Source: Streptomyces olivochromogenes
GTDB taxonomy: Bacteria > Actinomycetota > Actinomycetes > Streptomycetales > Streptomycetaceae
Direction of reading: 5' to 3'
DNA: 64,000 bases
Assembly: GCF_001514115.1 (NCBI RefSeq)
Contig: NZ_KQ948453.1
Span: 42,634-106,633 of the forward strand
Below the pieces are notes generated by a model. It made no database searches. It had not been told where the DNA came from and saw only the letters and a list, made by a program, of their open reading frames with translations. Made by a program: the position numbers and the translations under genes. Each line of letters starts with the position of its first letter. Positions within the stretch are counted from its first letter, which is position 1. Shown piece by piece: positions 46,291 to 55,118 of the stretch.

Positions 46291-47712
46291 ATGGGACGTC
46301 ATGGGTGGAATTCGGGGGCACGGCGGTGGCGGCTCACCGCGCTGCTCGGCGTGGGAGTGGCCGCTCTGGCCCTGGTGGTGACCCTGCTCAACACCCTGCC
46401 CGGAGGCGGCGCGAGCACCGCGGGCACCACCCGCGACGGGGACAAGGTGCACGGCACCCCTGTCACCCCGCCCCCAACGCCGCGACCCGAGGTGGGCTGG
46501 GGCTTCACCCACACCCAGTACAGCGCCGACCAGGGCAGTGACACGGCCACCCGGCGCGTCGAGGGGCTGCTGGAGAAGCAGTCGGTGCCGCAGATCCAGC
46601 ACATCATGGGCTGGGGGGCGGGCAACCCCGAACCCTCCAAGGGGCGCTACGACTTCTCCGAGATGGACCGCCGTATCGACTTCATGCGGAAGTCCGGCGG
46701 GACCCCGGTCGTCACCCTGTGCTGTTCCCCGGACTGGATGAAGGGCGGCAAGGCCGGCGCGAACAACACGAACTGGAGCCAGGCCGCCCTGGAGACCGCC
46801 CCGGACCGCGCCCACTACGCGGACTTCGCCGCGCTCGCCGCGACCGTCGCCAAGCGCTATCCGGACGTCCGTCACTTCATCGTCTGGAACGAGTTCAAGG
46901 GTTTCTGGAACGACGGCAAGGCCCGCTGGGACTACGAGGGCTACACCGAGCTCTACAACCTCGTCTACAAAGCGCTGAAGAAGGTCAACAAGGACATCCT
47001 GGTCGGCGGGCCCTACCTCGTCATGGACAGCGTCGACCCGCGCCAGACGGAGAACGCGTCGACGACCCTGAAGGGCACCTGGGGCACCATGGACCAGCGG
47101 GTCCTCGACGCCTTCGACTACTGGAACAAGAACAAGGCGGGCGCCGACTTCGTCGTCGTCGACGGCTCCAGCTACACCAAGGACGACGACCTGCTCCCGA
47201 ACGAGTTCGCGGCCACCGACAAGTTCACCGCCGTCAGCCGGTGGGTGCGCGAGCAGACCCACGGACTGCCTCTGTGGTGGGCCGAGTACTACGTCGAGCC
47301 CGCCGACGGCAACGACGAGCGCACGGGCTGGTCCGAGGCCCACCGCGTCGCCGTCCAGGCCGCCGGCCTGATCGCGATGGCCCGCGGCGGCGCAACCTCC
47401 GGCTTCTACTGGAACCCGGAGAAGGAGAAGGGCACCGACTGCGCGGGCTGCCTGTGGACGCCGACCGACCGTGCCGGCGGCGGCGCGGCCCTGCCCATGC
47501 TCGACCTCGTCTCCCGCTTCAGCCGGGCGTTCGCCCCCGGCACCACGTACGCGACGGTGTCCGTGGCGCCCGACGACGTGCCCAACGTCCGTGTCCTCGC
47601 CACCGACAAGGCCGTCCTGGTCGTGAACACCCAGAACCGGTCCATCAGCGCTCAGGTGGACGGCAAGCGGTTCGACATGTCGGCCTACGAAGTGAAGTGG
47701 CTCACCCGCTGA
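46291..47712 (+). CDS. Membrane-anchored or secreted GH39-like glycoside hydrolase
   Basis: 473 aa. One N-terminal hydrophobic segment (about 14-34) without a clear cleavage site, then a Pro/Thr linker and a (beta/alpha)8 glycosidase. Candidate catalytic residues are Glu in HFIVWNEFKGF (acid/base) and Glu in LPLWWAEYYVEP (nucleophile). The arrangement recalls family GH39 xylosidases and related exopolysaccharide hydrolases. It faces the polysaccharide operon (convergent, 50 nt between stops). It may trim or release the polymer made there. Family number and substrate are inference. Confidence 0.8.
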   Translation: MGRHGWNSGARRWRLTALLGVGVAALALVVTLLNTLPGGGASTAGTTRDGDKVHGTPVTPPPTPRPEVGWGFTHTQYSADQGSDTATRRVEGLLEKQSVPQIQHIMGWGAGNPEPSKGRYDFSEMDRRIDFMRKSGGTPVVTLCCSPDWMKGGKAGANNTNWSQAALETAPDRAHYADFAALAATVAKRYPDVRHFIVWNEFKGFWNDGKARWDYEGYTELYNLVYKALKKVNKDILVGGPYLVMDSVDPRQTENASTTLKGTWGTMDQRVLDAFDYWNKNKAGADFVVVDGSSYTKDDDLLPNEFAATDKFTAVSRWVREQTHGLPLWWAEYYVEPADGNDERTGWSEAHRVAVQAAGLIAMARGGATSGFYWNPEKEKGTDCAGCLWTPTDRAGGGAALPMLDLVSRFSRAFAPGTTYATVSVAPDDVPNVRVLATDKAVLVVNTQNRSISAQVDGKRFDMSAYEVKWLTR

Positions 47713-47762
47713 ACCCGTGATCCCGGGTCCGGGTGAGCCACTCCGTCTGGCTGGACCTCGTG

Positions 47763-50700
47763 CTACTTCATGGTCAGGAACCGCTGGACGAGCGAGGCCA
47801 GCAGCACCGCCAGCAGCGGCAGCGAGAACCAGAAGCTGCTCTGCAGCCACCGCAGCTGCCGCACACTCGGCCGCACCGCGACCCGTACGACCTCCCGCGC
47901 CGCCAGCATGATGATGAGCGCCACCGCCGCCAGCGCGCCGACGACCGACCACGGTGTCCAGGTGACCAGCGGACCGATCGGCCCCGGATCGGGCTCGAGC
48001 ACCTTGCCCGCGGGCTGCTTGCGCAGCGCGTACATCGTCACGTCGTCGTTGACGAGGACCTTCTTCAGGTCCTGCCGGTCGTCGAGGTTGCGGATGAGCC
48101 GCGACTCCCAGGTCGCCGAGTAGCCCACGTCCATCTGGAGGTAGACCACCTGGCTGCGGTTGATCATCAGGTACGAGTTCGGGCCGGCGTCCTTGAGCGA
48201 CTTGACCAGCCCGGACACCAGCACCGGGTCGCTCGGCGCCAGCGTCGGCACGTACTGCACCTTCTCCATGTCCCGGGTGCCCCACGGCATCGCGGGCGTC
48301 ACGTTGTTGACCGTGTCGTTGCTCAGCCACAGCAGCCGTACGGTCGGCTTGTCGTGCGCGTACACGTAGTTCATGGCCGTGACCTCGCCCGGCCGGATCC
48401 GCTCGAAGGACTCGTTGCCCCAACGGGCCACCAGGAAGCCGCCCATGAGCAGCAGACCCGCCATGAGCGCGGCCAGCGGGGCGAGGCTCACCCGGTCCTT
48501 CTCCCGTTCCTTCGCGGTGACGCCGGTGCGCGGGAAGAGGGCGAGTCCGGCCAGCAGAGCCGCCCCCGGCAGGGCGAACATGAAGACCCGCAGGGCCATC
48601 TCGCCGCCGTACGACTGCATGCCGAAGCCCAGGAACGGGACGAAGGCCAGGACGATCAGCGACCGCTCGCGGTACTTGTGGTCGCGTCGCCGCCACCAGC
48701 CCCAGCAGGCGAAGGCCATCACACCGCCGGCGAGCAGCACGCGCGCGTAGAGGACGAGTTTGTGGGTCGAACTGCCGCCCTGGATACGGCCGGAGACGGA
48801 GGTCGACACATTGCTGCCGACGCCGCCGACCCCGCCGAACAGGTCGTTGAAGTGCCCCGACCAGTACGGCTCGGCCATGAAGCCGATCCAGACGGAGACC
48901 AGCACGGCGAACAGGATCGGCAGCCCGCGCAGTTCGCAGCGGCCCACGAGGACGAGGACCGCGAGCACCCCGAGCATCACGAACGGGGTGAGCTGGTGTG
49001 CCGGGACGCTCGCCGCGAACAGGCCGATCAGCACCATGAGGAGCACGGCCCGCTGGCGCCGGTCGGTCGCCTCGACCTCCGCCTCGCCCGGGCGCACCTT
49101 CGCCCACAGCACACGCGGCGCCCGGAACCACACCAGGAGGATCGCCACGAAGACGAGGTAGAGGAGGTAGGTGAAGCCCTGGGGGGAGAAGTAGTCCTGG
49201 CCCACCCAGCCACTCAGCACGAAGATCCAGATGCCGGTCCACTTGGCGCGCCAGCTCGCCCGCATCGAACGCACGAGCAGGAACATCGGGGCCAGGTAGA
49301 GCAGCTGCATGGTCAGCGGCCACCAGCGGATCACCTCGGTGAGGTCGCTGACACCGCAGGCCTTGGCGACGAACGCGGCCCCCGCGAAGAAGCCCGGCCA
49401 GCTCCAGCGGGCGTCCAGGTCGGGCACTGCGGACCCGGTGCGGTCGATGTAGTCGATGAAGCCGAGGTGCTGCCAGGCGGTGGCGAACCGTGGCTCGGTC
49501 TCGATGACCGCGGGGAGCGCGTGCAGGGAGATCACGGTGGCGAGCAGGGTGATGAGCAGCAGGCCCCTGTGCTCGCGGTTCATCCAGAGCAGCGAGGCGA
49601 AGACCGTGATCAGGAGGGCCGCGCCGATCAGGGTGGGCAGCGGCAGGATCGAGATGAGGCCGAGGCCGCCCATCCTGTCGAGGGAGGCGTCGTCGAGGCT
49701 CAGTGCCGGGACCCAGTAGAGGAGCAGTGCGGAGATCAGCAGGAAGCCGAGGAGCACCCCGGGTTTGGAAGGGTGCCGCAGGCGGTCGCGGAGGGGTGGT
49801 GGGGGTGGGGGCGTGTCGTCTGCCGGCTGTGGGTCGGTGGTGGCTGGTCGCGCCCACGCGGCGGAGCCGCTTGATGTCCCGCCCCGCGCCCCTGTCGGGG
49901 CGCTGTCCGAACCGTCCGTCTCGAAGGGCGCGTCGACTTCCGGGGCCTCCGCCGGGCCCAGGGAAGCCTCCGAGCCCGGCTCCCGCGCCTCCACCGGCAG
50001 ACCCACCGAGGGCAGTTGCGGCTTGAGCGCCCAGGTCGGGCGGTGGTCCGGGCGTGCCTTGGGTGTGCCCGTGGGTGGGGTGCCGGGGCCCGGGCGGACG
50101 TCCGGGCGGCGCTCCTGGTGGTCGAAGTCGACGTGCACGCCGAGGGCGAGGGTGTCGGAGTCGAGGGCCCAGGCGGGCCCCCGCTTCCCCTCGCGCGGCT
50201 TGGCCGCGGCCACGTCGCGCGCACCCAGGTCGGCGAGGTCACCGTCCGGCGCCGCGCCCGCCGGGAGTTCGGCGGGCGGCGCGGTCCGTACGATCTTGAA
50301 CAGCTTGGGCGCGGCGATCGACACGATCACCGCGAGGCTGGAGATCTCCGCGACGCCCGCCCCGGTCAGGCCCATCCGGGGCAGCAGGATCACCGTCAGG
50401 CCGAGGACCAGGACGCACAGCAGGCCCTGCAGATAGGCGAGTCCGGAGGTGCGGCTCTGGGCGCGCAGCACCGCGAAGTACGTCTCCATGACGACCCGCA
50501 GCAGCGCGCCGACCGCGAACCAGCGCAGCAGCGGGGTCGCCGCGTGCGCGTAGCCGTCGCCGAAGACGTGCAGGATGAACGGCGCCCCGACGAACAGCAG
50601 TCCGCACACGGGCAGCATGAGCCGGGCCATGCGCTTGACCGCGGCCCGGGTGTTCGCGGCGAGCCGCGCGGGGTCGTGGGAGCCCTCGACGGTCAGCGAG

Positions 50701-51629
50701 GCGCCCATGTTGATGGCGAGCAGGTTGACCGTGCCGCCGATCGTCGTGGTGATGTAGAAGTACGCGTTGTCGGAGGAGCTGACCTGCGAGGCGACGATCA
50801 CCGGGACGAGATAGACCACGGCGAGCGAGAAGAGCGAGCCGGTGTAGTCGCCGGCGAGGAAGCGTCCGACCTCCTTGAGCGTGGGCGGGTTCGCGCGCTC
50901 CTCGGTCGCCTTGATGTGCCGGGGGACCAGCCGCCGGAAGACCAGCAGGCCGAGCGGTACCACCGACAGGGCGATCGCGGCGACCCAGGAGACGAAGACG
51001 CCCGTCGTCGGGATCGCGGCGGCGAGTGCGACCAGCAGTGCCAGCTTCACCGCGGAGAACACGGTGTTGCCCACCGGCACCCAGAGCGCGCTGCGCAGTC
51101 CGGTCAGCACGCCGTCCTGCAGGGTCAGCAGCGACCAGGCGACGACCGCCAGGATGAAGCCGAGGCCGTTGAGCGGGCCGTGCAGGAAGCGGTACGAGGG
51201 TCCCCATGCGTTCAGCGTCAGCAGGAAGACCACGGCGGCCAGCGCCACGACCACCGAACTTCCCGCGTACGTACGGAAGATGAGGCGTCCGGTGGCGCGG
51301 CCGGCGACGGGGATGAAGCGGGCCAGGGCGCCGGTCAGGGTCACCGCGGTCAGGCCCGCGAGGAGCTTCATCGCGGCGATCGCGGCGGAGCCCTGGCCGA
51401 CCGCGGCGTCGGAGTAGTAGCGGGCGGCGACCAGCCAGTAGCCGAGCCCGAGCACCGCGGAGATCCCGGTGTTGAGCATCAGGGCGTAGGCGTTGCGGAA
51501 GAGTTGGTTGCCTCCGCCGCCGCCGTCCTTGCGGCCCCGGCCGGGCAGGCGGAGGCGGCGCCCGGGCCGCTGCTCGGGCGCCTCGGCGGTGGGCGATGAA
51601 GCCTGGGCTGTGGTCGTCGTGTCAGACAC
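47763..51629 (-). CDS. Fusion of oligosaccharide flippase and GT-C-type membrane glycosyltransferase
   Basis: 1288-aa protein. Residues about 40-455 form a Wzx/MATE-like flippase with 12 membrane segments (ARYYSDAAVGQGSAAIAAMK, INMGASLTVEGSHDPARLA). Residues about 460-650 are a disordered Pro/Ala/Ser-rich linker that contains a Streptomyces intergenic repeat in frame (about 575-603). Residues about 655-1288 are a polytopic membrane protein with at least ten segments and a large extracytoplasmic loop, resembling GT-C transferases or polymerases (SWPGFFAGAAFVAKACGVSD, GQDYFSPQGFTYLLYL). GTG 51629 overlaps the deacetylase stop by 8 nt. It is probably two ancestral genes joined. Flippase assignment is good; the C-terminal role is uncertain. 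Confidence 0.8.
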   Translation of the reverse strand: MSDTTTTAQASSPTAEAPEQRPGRRLRLPGRGRKDGGGGGNQLFRNAYALMLNTGISAVLGLGYWLVAARYYSDAAVGQGSAAIAAMKLLAGLTAVTLTGALARFIPVAGRATGRLIFRTYAGSSVVVALAAVVFLLTLNAWGPSYRFLHGPLNGLGFILAVVAWSLLTLQDGVLTGLRSALWVPVGNTVFSAVKLALLVALAAAIPTTGVFVSWVAAIALSVVPLGLLVFRRLVPRHIKATEERANPPTLKEVGRFLAGDYTGSLFSLAVVYLVPVIVASQVSSSDNAYFYITTTIGGTVNLLAINMGASLTVEGSHDPARLAANTRAAVKRMARLMLPVCGLLFVGAPFILHVFGDGYAHAATPLLRWFAVGALLRVVMETYFAVLRAQSRTSGLAYLQGLLCVLVLGLTVILLPRMGLTGAGVAEISSLAVIVSIAAPKLFKIVRTAPPAELPAGAAPDGDLADLGARDVAAAKPREGKRGPAWALDSDTLALGVHVDFDHQERRPDVRPGPGTPPTGTPKARPDHRPTWALKPQLPSVGLPVEAREPGSEASLGPAEAPEVDAPFETDGSDSAPTGARGGTSSGSAAWARPATTDPQPADDTPPPPPPLRDRLRHPSKPGVLLGFLLISALLLYWVPALSLDDASLDRMGGLGLISILPLPTLIGAALLITVFASLLWMNREHRGLLLITLLATVISLHALPAVIETEPRFATAWQHLGFIDYIDRTGSAVPDLDARWSWPGFFAGAAFVAKACGVSDLTEVIRWWPLTMQLLYLAPMFLLVRSMRASWRAKWTGIWIFVLSGWVGQDYFSPQGFTYLLYLVFVAILLVWFRAPRVLWAKVRPGEAEVEATDRRQRAVLLMVLIGLFAASVPAHQLTPFVMLGVLAVLVLVGRCELRGLPILFAVLVSVWIGFMAEPYWSGHFNDLFGGVGGVGSNVSTSVSGRIQGGSSTHKLVLYARVLLAGGVMAFACWGWWRRRDHKYRERSLIVLAFVPFLGFGMQSYGGEMALRVFMFALPGAALLAGLALFPRTGVTAKEREKDRVSLAPLAALMAGLLLMGGFLVARWGNESFERIRPGEVTAMNYVYAHDKPTVRLLWLSNDTVNNVTPAMPWGTRDMEKVQYVPTLAPSDPVLVSGLVKSLKDAGPNSYLMINRSQVVYLQMDVGYSATWESRLIRNLDDRQDLKKVLVNDDVTMYALRKQPAGKVLEPDPGPIGPLVTWTPWSVVGALAAVALIIMLAAREVVRVAVRPSVRQLRWLQSSFWFSLPLLAVLLASLVQRFLTMK
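49822..49905 (-). repeat. Streptomyces repeat copy D, inside the flippase fusion gene
   Basis: On the coding strand it reads GCGCCCC-gaca-GGGGCGCGGGG, then AAGCGGCTCCGCCGCGTGGG, then CGCGACCAGCC and ACCCACAGCCG. It is a full-length long-variant copy, translated without stops as SAPTGARGG...AAWARPATTDPQP in the interdomain linker. Confidence 0.85.
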
Positions 51630-52422
51630 GGGAACGGATGGCCTTCCGGCGGACCTGTCGTGCTCTTCGGACCATGGCGTACCCCTTGGTGAGGGCGCGG
51701 TCCCGGACGAAATTGAGGGCGATCGCGCGGCCCTCGACGAGCCGCTCGAACTCCTCGATACCGGTGGTGCGGCGCACGGTCACGCGTTGCAGGGCGTACG
51801 GGCCCTGGCGGCGGCGCGCCAGACCGTTGCCGACGGCGAGCGACTGGGCGAAGCCCGTGTCCCGCACTATCTGGCGCACCCGACGGCTGGAGTAGCCGTA
51901 GGGGTACGCGAACGAGGCCGGGCGGATGCCCAGCTCGTCGGCGATGATCTGCTTGCAGCGCAGCACCTCGAACCGGAGCGCGTCGTCGGAGAGCTGGTCC
52001 AGCTGCGGGTGTGTGTGGCTGTGCCCGCCGATCTCGACCTGCTCGGCGGCGAGTTCGCGCACCTGAGCCCAGCTCAGCATGGCGTCGAGGCCGCCTCCGG
52101 TGTCGTACGCGCCCTTGATCCACCCCGTCGAGACGAACAGCGTGGCGGCGAAGCCGTGCTTGGCCAGCACGGGCAGCCCGTGCCGGTGCACGCCCTCGTA
52201 GCCGTCGTCGAAGGTGATCAGCACGGGTCGCTCCGGCAGTGGTCCGCCGGACCGCCAACGCGCCGCCAGCGCCGCCGTGTCGACCGGGGTGAACCCCTGG
52301 TCCCCGAGCAGCGCCATCTGCTCGGCGAACGCCTCGGGCCCCACGGACAGCTCACGCGTGGCGTCATTGGGCGCGGCGGCGATGGAGTGGTACATGAGGA
52401 TGGGTACGGGGGTGTCGTTCAC
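51622..52422 (-). CDS. Polysaccharide deacetylase (NodB domain, CE4)
   Basis: 266 aa. The metal-binding triad is Asp in LITFDDGYEG and two His in GGHSHTHPQL, followed by FAYPYGYSSRRV. The N-terminus VPILMYHSI is typical of secreted or cytoplasmic CE4 enzymes, but no signal peptide is visible, so it may act on lipid-linked or cytoplasmic precursors. It overlaps the upstream GT2 stop by 4 nt and the downstream flippase start by 8 nt. It should deacetylate N-acetylhexosamine units. Confidence 0.92.
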   Translation of the reverse strand: MNDTPVPILMYHSIAAAPNDATRELSVGPEAFAEQMALLGDQGFTPVDTAALAARWRSGGPLPERPVLITFDDGYEGVHRHGLPVLAKHGFAATLFVSTGWIKGAYDTGGGLDAMLSWAQVRELAAEQVEIGGHSHTHPQLDQLSDDALRFEVLRCKQIIADELGIRPASFAYPYGYSSRRVRQIVRDTGFAQSLAVGNGLARRRQGPYALQRVTVRRTTGIEEFERLVEGRAIALNFVRDRALTKGYAMVRRARQVRRKAIRSRV

Positions 52423-53462
52423 CGGCCCGCACCTCCCTCGTGCACCCGGCCCGCCGCCCCCTCGCGTCCCGGACCGCTCTCGATCCCGTTCCCGATCTCG
52501 GCCACGGTGAATGTGGCGCCGCCCCTGCGGGCCCGGACGCTGCCGAGTACGTACCCGCCGGCCGCCGTCAGGACACCGGCCACGATGGCGCCCGCGCGGC
52601 CCGCGCCGCCCGGGCGGGCGAGCAGGGCGTCGCGCAGCCCGCGGGCCACCCCGGCGGGCAGGACGCGGGTCGTGTAGCGGCGCTCCGACTCGAGGCCCTT
52701 GTCGGCGCCGACGCTCCGGGCGACCAGGGCCTTGGAGAGGCCCTCGGCGTAGGCGCGGGTGCGGAAGTACGCGAAGTGCTCACGTGGTTCCGGTACCCGG
52801 TGGTGGATGACCGCGCGGTCGTCGATCAGCAGGATCGCGTCCGGGCGGGCGCGGGTGAGGCGGATGCACAGCTCCGTCTCCTCGCAGCCCAGCGGACGCT
52901 TGTCGCCGTCGCGGCCGATGCCGGTCGCGAAGCCGCCCGCCGCGTCGAACGCCGTACGACGGAAAGAAGCGTTTCCGCCGAGGACGTTGCGGACCTGGAC
53001 CCGGCCCGGCGGCAGCCCCTTGTACGTGCAGCCCACCACCCAGTCGAATTCCTCGGGGAACCAGGCGGGCCGGCGACCCGACGCCCAGATCGGCATCGTA
53101 CGGCCGCCGACGGCCATGACCCGTGGGTCGGCGTATCCGGAGGCGAAGTGGCGCAGCCAGTCGCGCTCGGCCACGGCGTCGTCGTCGAGGAACGCGATGA
53201 TCTCGCCGTACGCGACGGCGATCCCGGTGTTGCGGCCCGCGGACAGGCCGCGCGGGCCCGCGTTGGGGAGCACCCGTACCGCGTCGGTCTCCTTGTACTC
53301 CCTGCTCAGCCGGTCGAGCAGGGTGGCGTTGTGGTCCACGACGAGGAGCGTCTCCAGGGCGGGCAGCGACTGCGCCCGCACCGAGGAGACCGCCGCGAGG
53401 ATGTCCTCCCAGCGGTCCTCGGTATAGACGCAGATCACCACAGAGATGTCCGGACTGCTCAA
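52419..53462 (-). CDS. Family-2 glycosyltransferase
   Basis: 347 aa. The GT-A fold starts ISVVICVYTEDRWEDILAAV; the nucleotide-sugar motif is AFLDDDAVAERDWL, and the acceptor region holds LGCEETELCIRL. A C-terminal hydrophobic stretch (about 285-315) may anchor it. The start codon is TTG at 53462 with GGGAGAGG upstream; this TTG overlaps the TGA of the preceding GT gene (TTGA). It acts in building the repeat unit of the polysaccharide in this operon. Confidence 0.9.
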   Translation of the reverse strand: MSSPDISVVICVYTEDRWEDILAAVSSVRAQSLPALETLLVVDHNATLLDRLSREYKETDAVRVLPNAGPRGLSAGRNTGIAVAYGEIIAFLDDDAVAERDWLRHFASGYADPRVMAVGGRTMPIWASGRRPAWFPEEFDWVVGCTYKGLPPGRVQVRNVLGGNASFRRTAFDAAGGFATGIGRDGDKRPLGCEETELCIRLTRARPDAILLIDDRAVIHHRVPEPREHFAYFRTRAYAEGLSKALVARSVGADKGLESERRYTTRVLPAGVARGLRDALLARPGGAGRAGAIVAGVLTAAGGYVLGSVRARRGGATFTVAEIGNGIESGPGREGAAGRVHEGGAGR

Positions 53463-54277
53463 GACACCTCTCCCTGGCCCGAGTCGAGCTGGGCGGCGTG
53501 CGGCCTGCGGCGCAGAGCACGCCGGTTGGAACGCTCACCCATGATCACCTTGAGCACCCGGAACCCGTCCCGCACGGCCCGCAGATTGCTCGTGCCGTGG
53601 ATGCGGAGGTACTCGTGGCTGGGTATCTCCTGCACCTTGAGCCCGGCCTTGACCACCCGGATGTTCATCAGGGTCTCGACCTCGAAGCCGGTGCAGTCGA
53701 GTTCGATCTGGTCCAGGCAGTGCCGCCAGAACGCGTTGTAGCCGTAGCAGAGGTCGGTGTAGCGGGCGCCGAACTTGGCGTTGACGGCCGCGCACAGCAC
53801 TCGGTTGCCCAGCTTGCGGATCGGTGTCATGTCGGAGGTGCCGCCGCCGTTGGCGAACCGCGAGCCCTTGGCGAAGTCCGCCCCGGACACCAGCGCGGAC
53901 ACATACGACACGATCTCGTGGCCGTCGGCCGAGCCGTCCGCGTCGACCATCACGATGATGTCGCCGGTGCACGCCTCGAATCCGGTGATCAGGGCGTCGC
54001 CCTTGCCCTTTCCCTGCTGCTCGACGACCTTGACGTCGGGCCACAGTTCACGGGCCACCTCGACGGTGTCGTCGGTGGAATTGCCGTCGACAAGAACCAC
54101 TTCGTGTATCCAGGAGGGAAGGGTCTTGAAGACGTACGGGAGGTTCTCCGCCTCATTCATGGCGGGAATCACGACACTCACCGGTGGCGCGATGGCCAGG
54201 TGAGAGGAGATCGGCCGGTATTTGCCGGCCATTAACGGATCTTCGCCCGATACGGCTGGGCGCAGGACTGAGCTCAT
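53459..54277 (-). CDS. Family-2 glycosyltransferase, dolichol-phosphate-mannose-synthase-like
   Basis: 272 aa. Motifs: VSVVIPAMNEAENLPYV, VDGNSTDDTVEVA, GKGKGDALITGF and VMVDADGSADG, all typical of polyprenyl-phosphate glycosyltransferases. It lacks C-terminal membrane helices. ATG 54277 has GAGAGGGA 8 nt upstream. It is the first gene of the polysaccharide operon and may make the polyprenyl-phosphate-sugar used by the GT-C part of the fusion protein. A strong hairpin lies in its 5' untranslated region. Confidence 0.9.
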   Translation of the reverse strand: MSSVLRPAVSGEDPLMAGKYRPISSHLAIAPPVSVVIPAMNEAENLPYVFKTLPSWIHEVVLVDGNSTDDTVEVARELWPDVKVVEQQGKGKGDALITGFEACTGDIIVMVDADGSADGHEIVSYVSALVSGADFAKGSRFANGGGTSDMTPIRKLGNRVLCAAVNAKFGARYTDLCYGYNAFWRHCLDQIELDCTGFEVETLMNIRVVKAGLKVQEIPSHEYLRIHGTSNLRAVRDGFRVLKVIMGERSNRRALRRRPHAAQLDSGQGEVS

Positions 54278-54689
54278 GAGTCTGGTCCCTCTCGTCCGGT
54301 GGACCGCCCGCCCCTGGGCGGTCCGGCTTTTAGTCCGGTTCGAAAGGGGGGTTCTCACTTACGGCATGACGAAATGGATCTCCGTGCATGCCGGGTGAGC
54401 TGGCAAAGCTGGCCGATTCCGAAGGCGGAAGTCCGAAGACGGAAGCCCGAGAACGGAATTCCGGATGCGGAAACCGGTCGCGCGGCACGACTCGGCACAA
54501 GTGTGGTCACCGAGCACGGCACCCCCCTACCGCGCCCCGCGCCGGACCCTCTTCGCGATCTTGAGCCCTCCCCTAGATCGCATGTGCGTGATGGCCCAAT
54601 GCGGGTGAGATGTATGACGATATTGACGATTGCGTCCATATGGCAAGGCCTGGAACGACGCCTCACGTTTTTGTTGGTTTGGCCGTTAC
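54278..54689. other. Gene-free upstream region of the polysaccharide operon
   Basis: About 410 nt without a convincing gene. It is less GC-rich than the neighbouring genes from about 54595 to 54700. It must contain the operon promoter on the minus strand. A perfect hairpin is at 54301-54324. I see no clear -10/-35 pair or operator. Confidence 0.5.
54301..54324 (-). promoter_or_regulatory. 5' UTR hairpin of the polysaccharide operon
   Basis: GGACCGCCC (54301-54309) and GGGCGGTCC (54316-54324) form a perfect 9-bp stem with a 6-nt loop, 24 nt upstream of ATG 54277. On the minus strand no T run follows, so attenuation or mRNA stability control is more likely than termination. Confidence 0.5.
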
Positions 54690-55118
54690 CTAACGACTCG
54701 AACGGATTTTCCCCATCCGCTTGCGCAGTCGACGTACCGCCATCAGCAGGAGAACAAGAGAGCTGATCGCCGTCACGGCAACGATTCCGCCAGGGACCGA
54801 CCACCGGTGCACCGCCAGCATGCCCTGGGCGACAAGGAGGTCGACGGCGATCGCTCCCGCGACGGACACCACCGCCCTGGCGAAGGGATCCAGCCCGCGC
54901 AGCGCGACCCCGATGGCGGCGCCCGGTGCGGCGAGCAGGAAGAAGAGCGTGAACGGGCCGCGCAGGGAAGAGTCCGCGTCGGCGAGCGCGAGTACCGCGC
55001 CGACCCCCGCGACAGCAACCGCCATGCCCGTGAGCAGCGGGACCAGGTCCCTCCCCGGATCCTGTCCCGACCGCTTGTCACTGTCTGATGAAGGTGACTT
55101 CATGCCTATGGTCTGCAT
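54690..55118 (-). CDS. Small membrane protein, 142 aa
   Basis: Hypothetical protein with four hydrophobic segments (about 30-50, 58-75, 85-102 and 108-128) and a basic C-terminus (VRRLRKRMGKIRSSR). It has no known motif. I give ATG 55118 as start; ATG 55103 is equally possible because neither has a strong ribosome site. It lies upstream of the polysaccharide operon in the same direction but 410 nt away, so co-transcription is doubtful. Confidence 0.65.
   Translation of the reverse strand: MQTIGMKSPSSDSDKRSGQDPGRDLVPLLTGMAVAVAGVGAVLALADADSSLRGPFTLFFLLAAPGAAIGVALRGLDPFARAVVSVAGAIAVDLLVAQGMLAVHRWSVPGGIVAVTAISSLVLLLMAVRRLRKRMGKIRSSR

Noticed and set aside
46276..49857. Long minus-strand frame spanning the GH39-like gene and part of the flippase gene
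   Set aside because: It is antisense to the hydrolase and out of frame with the fusion protein; composition is typical of shadow frames.
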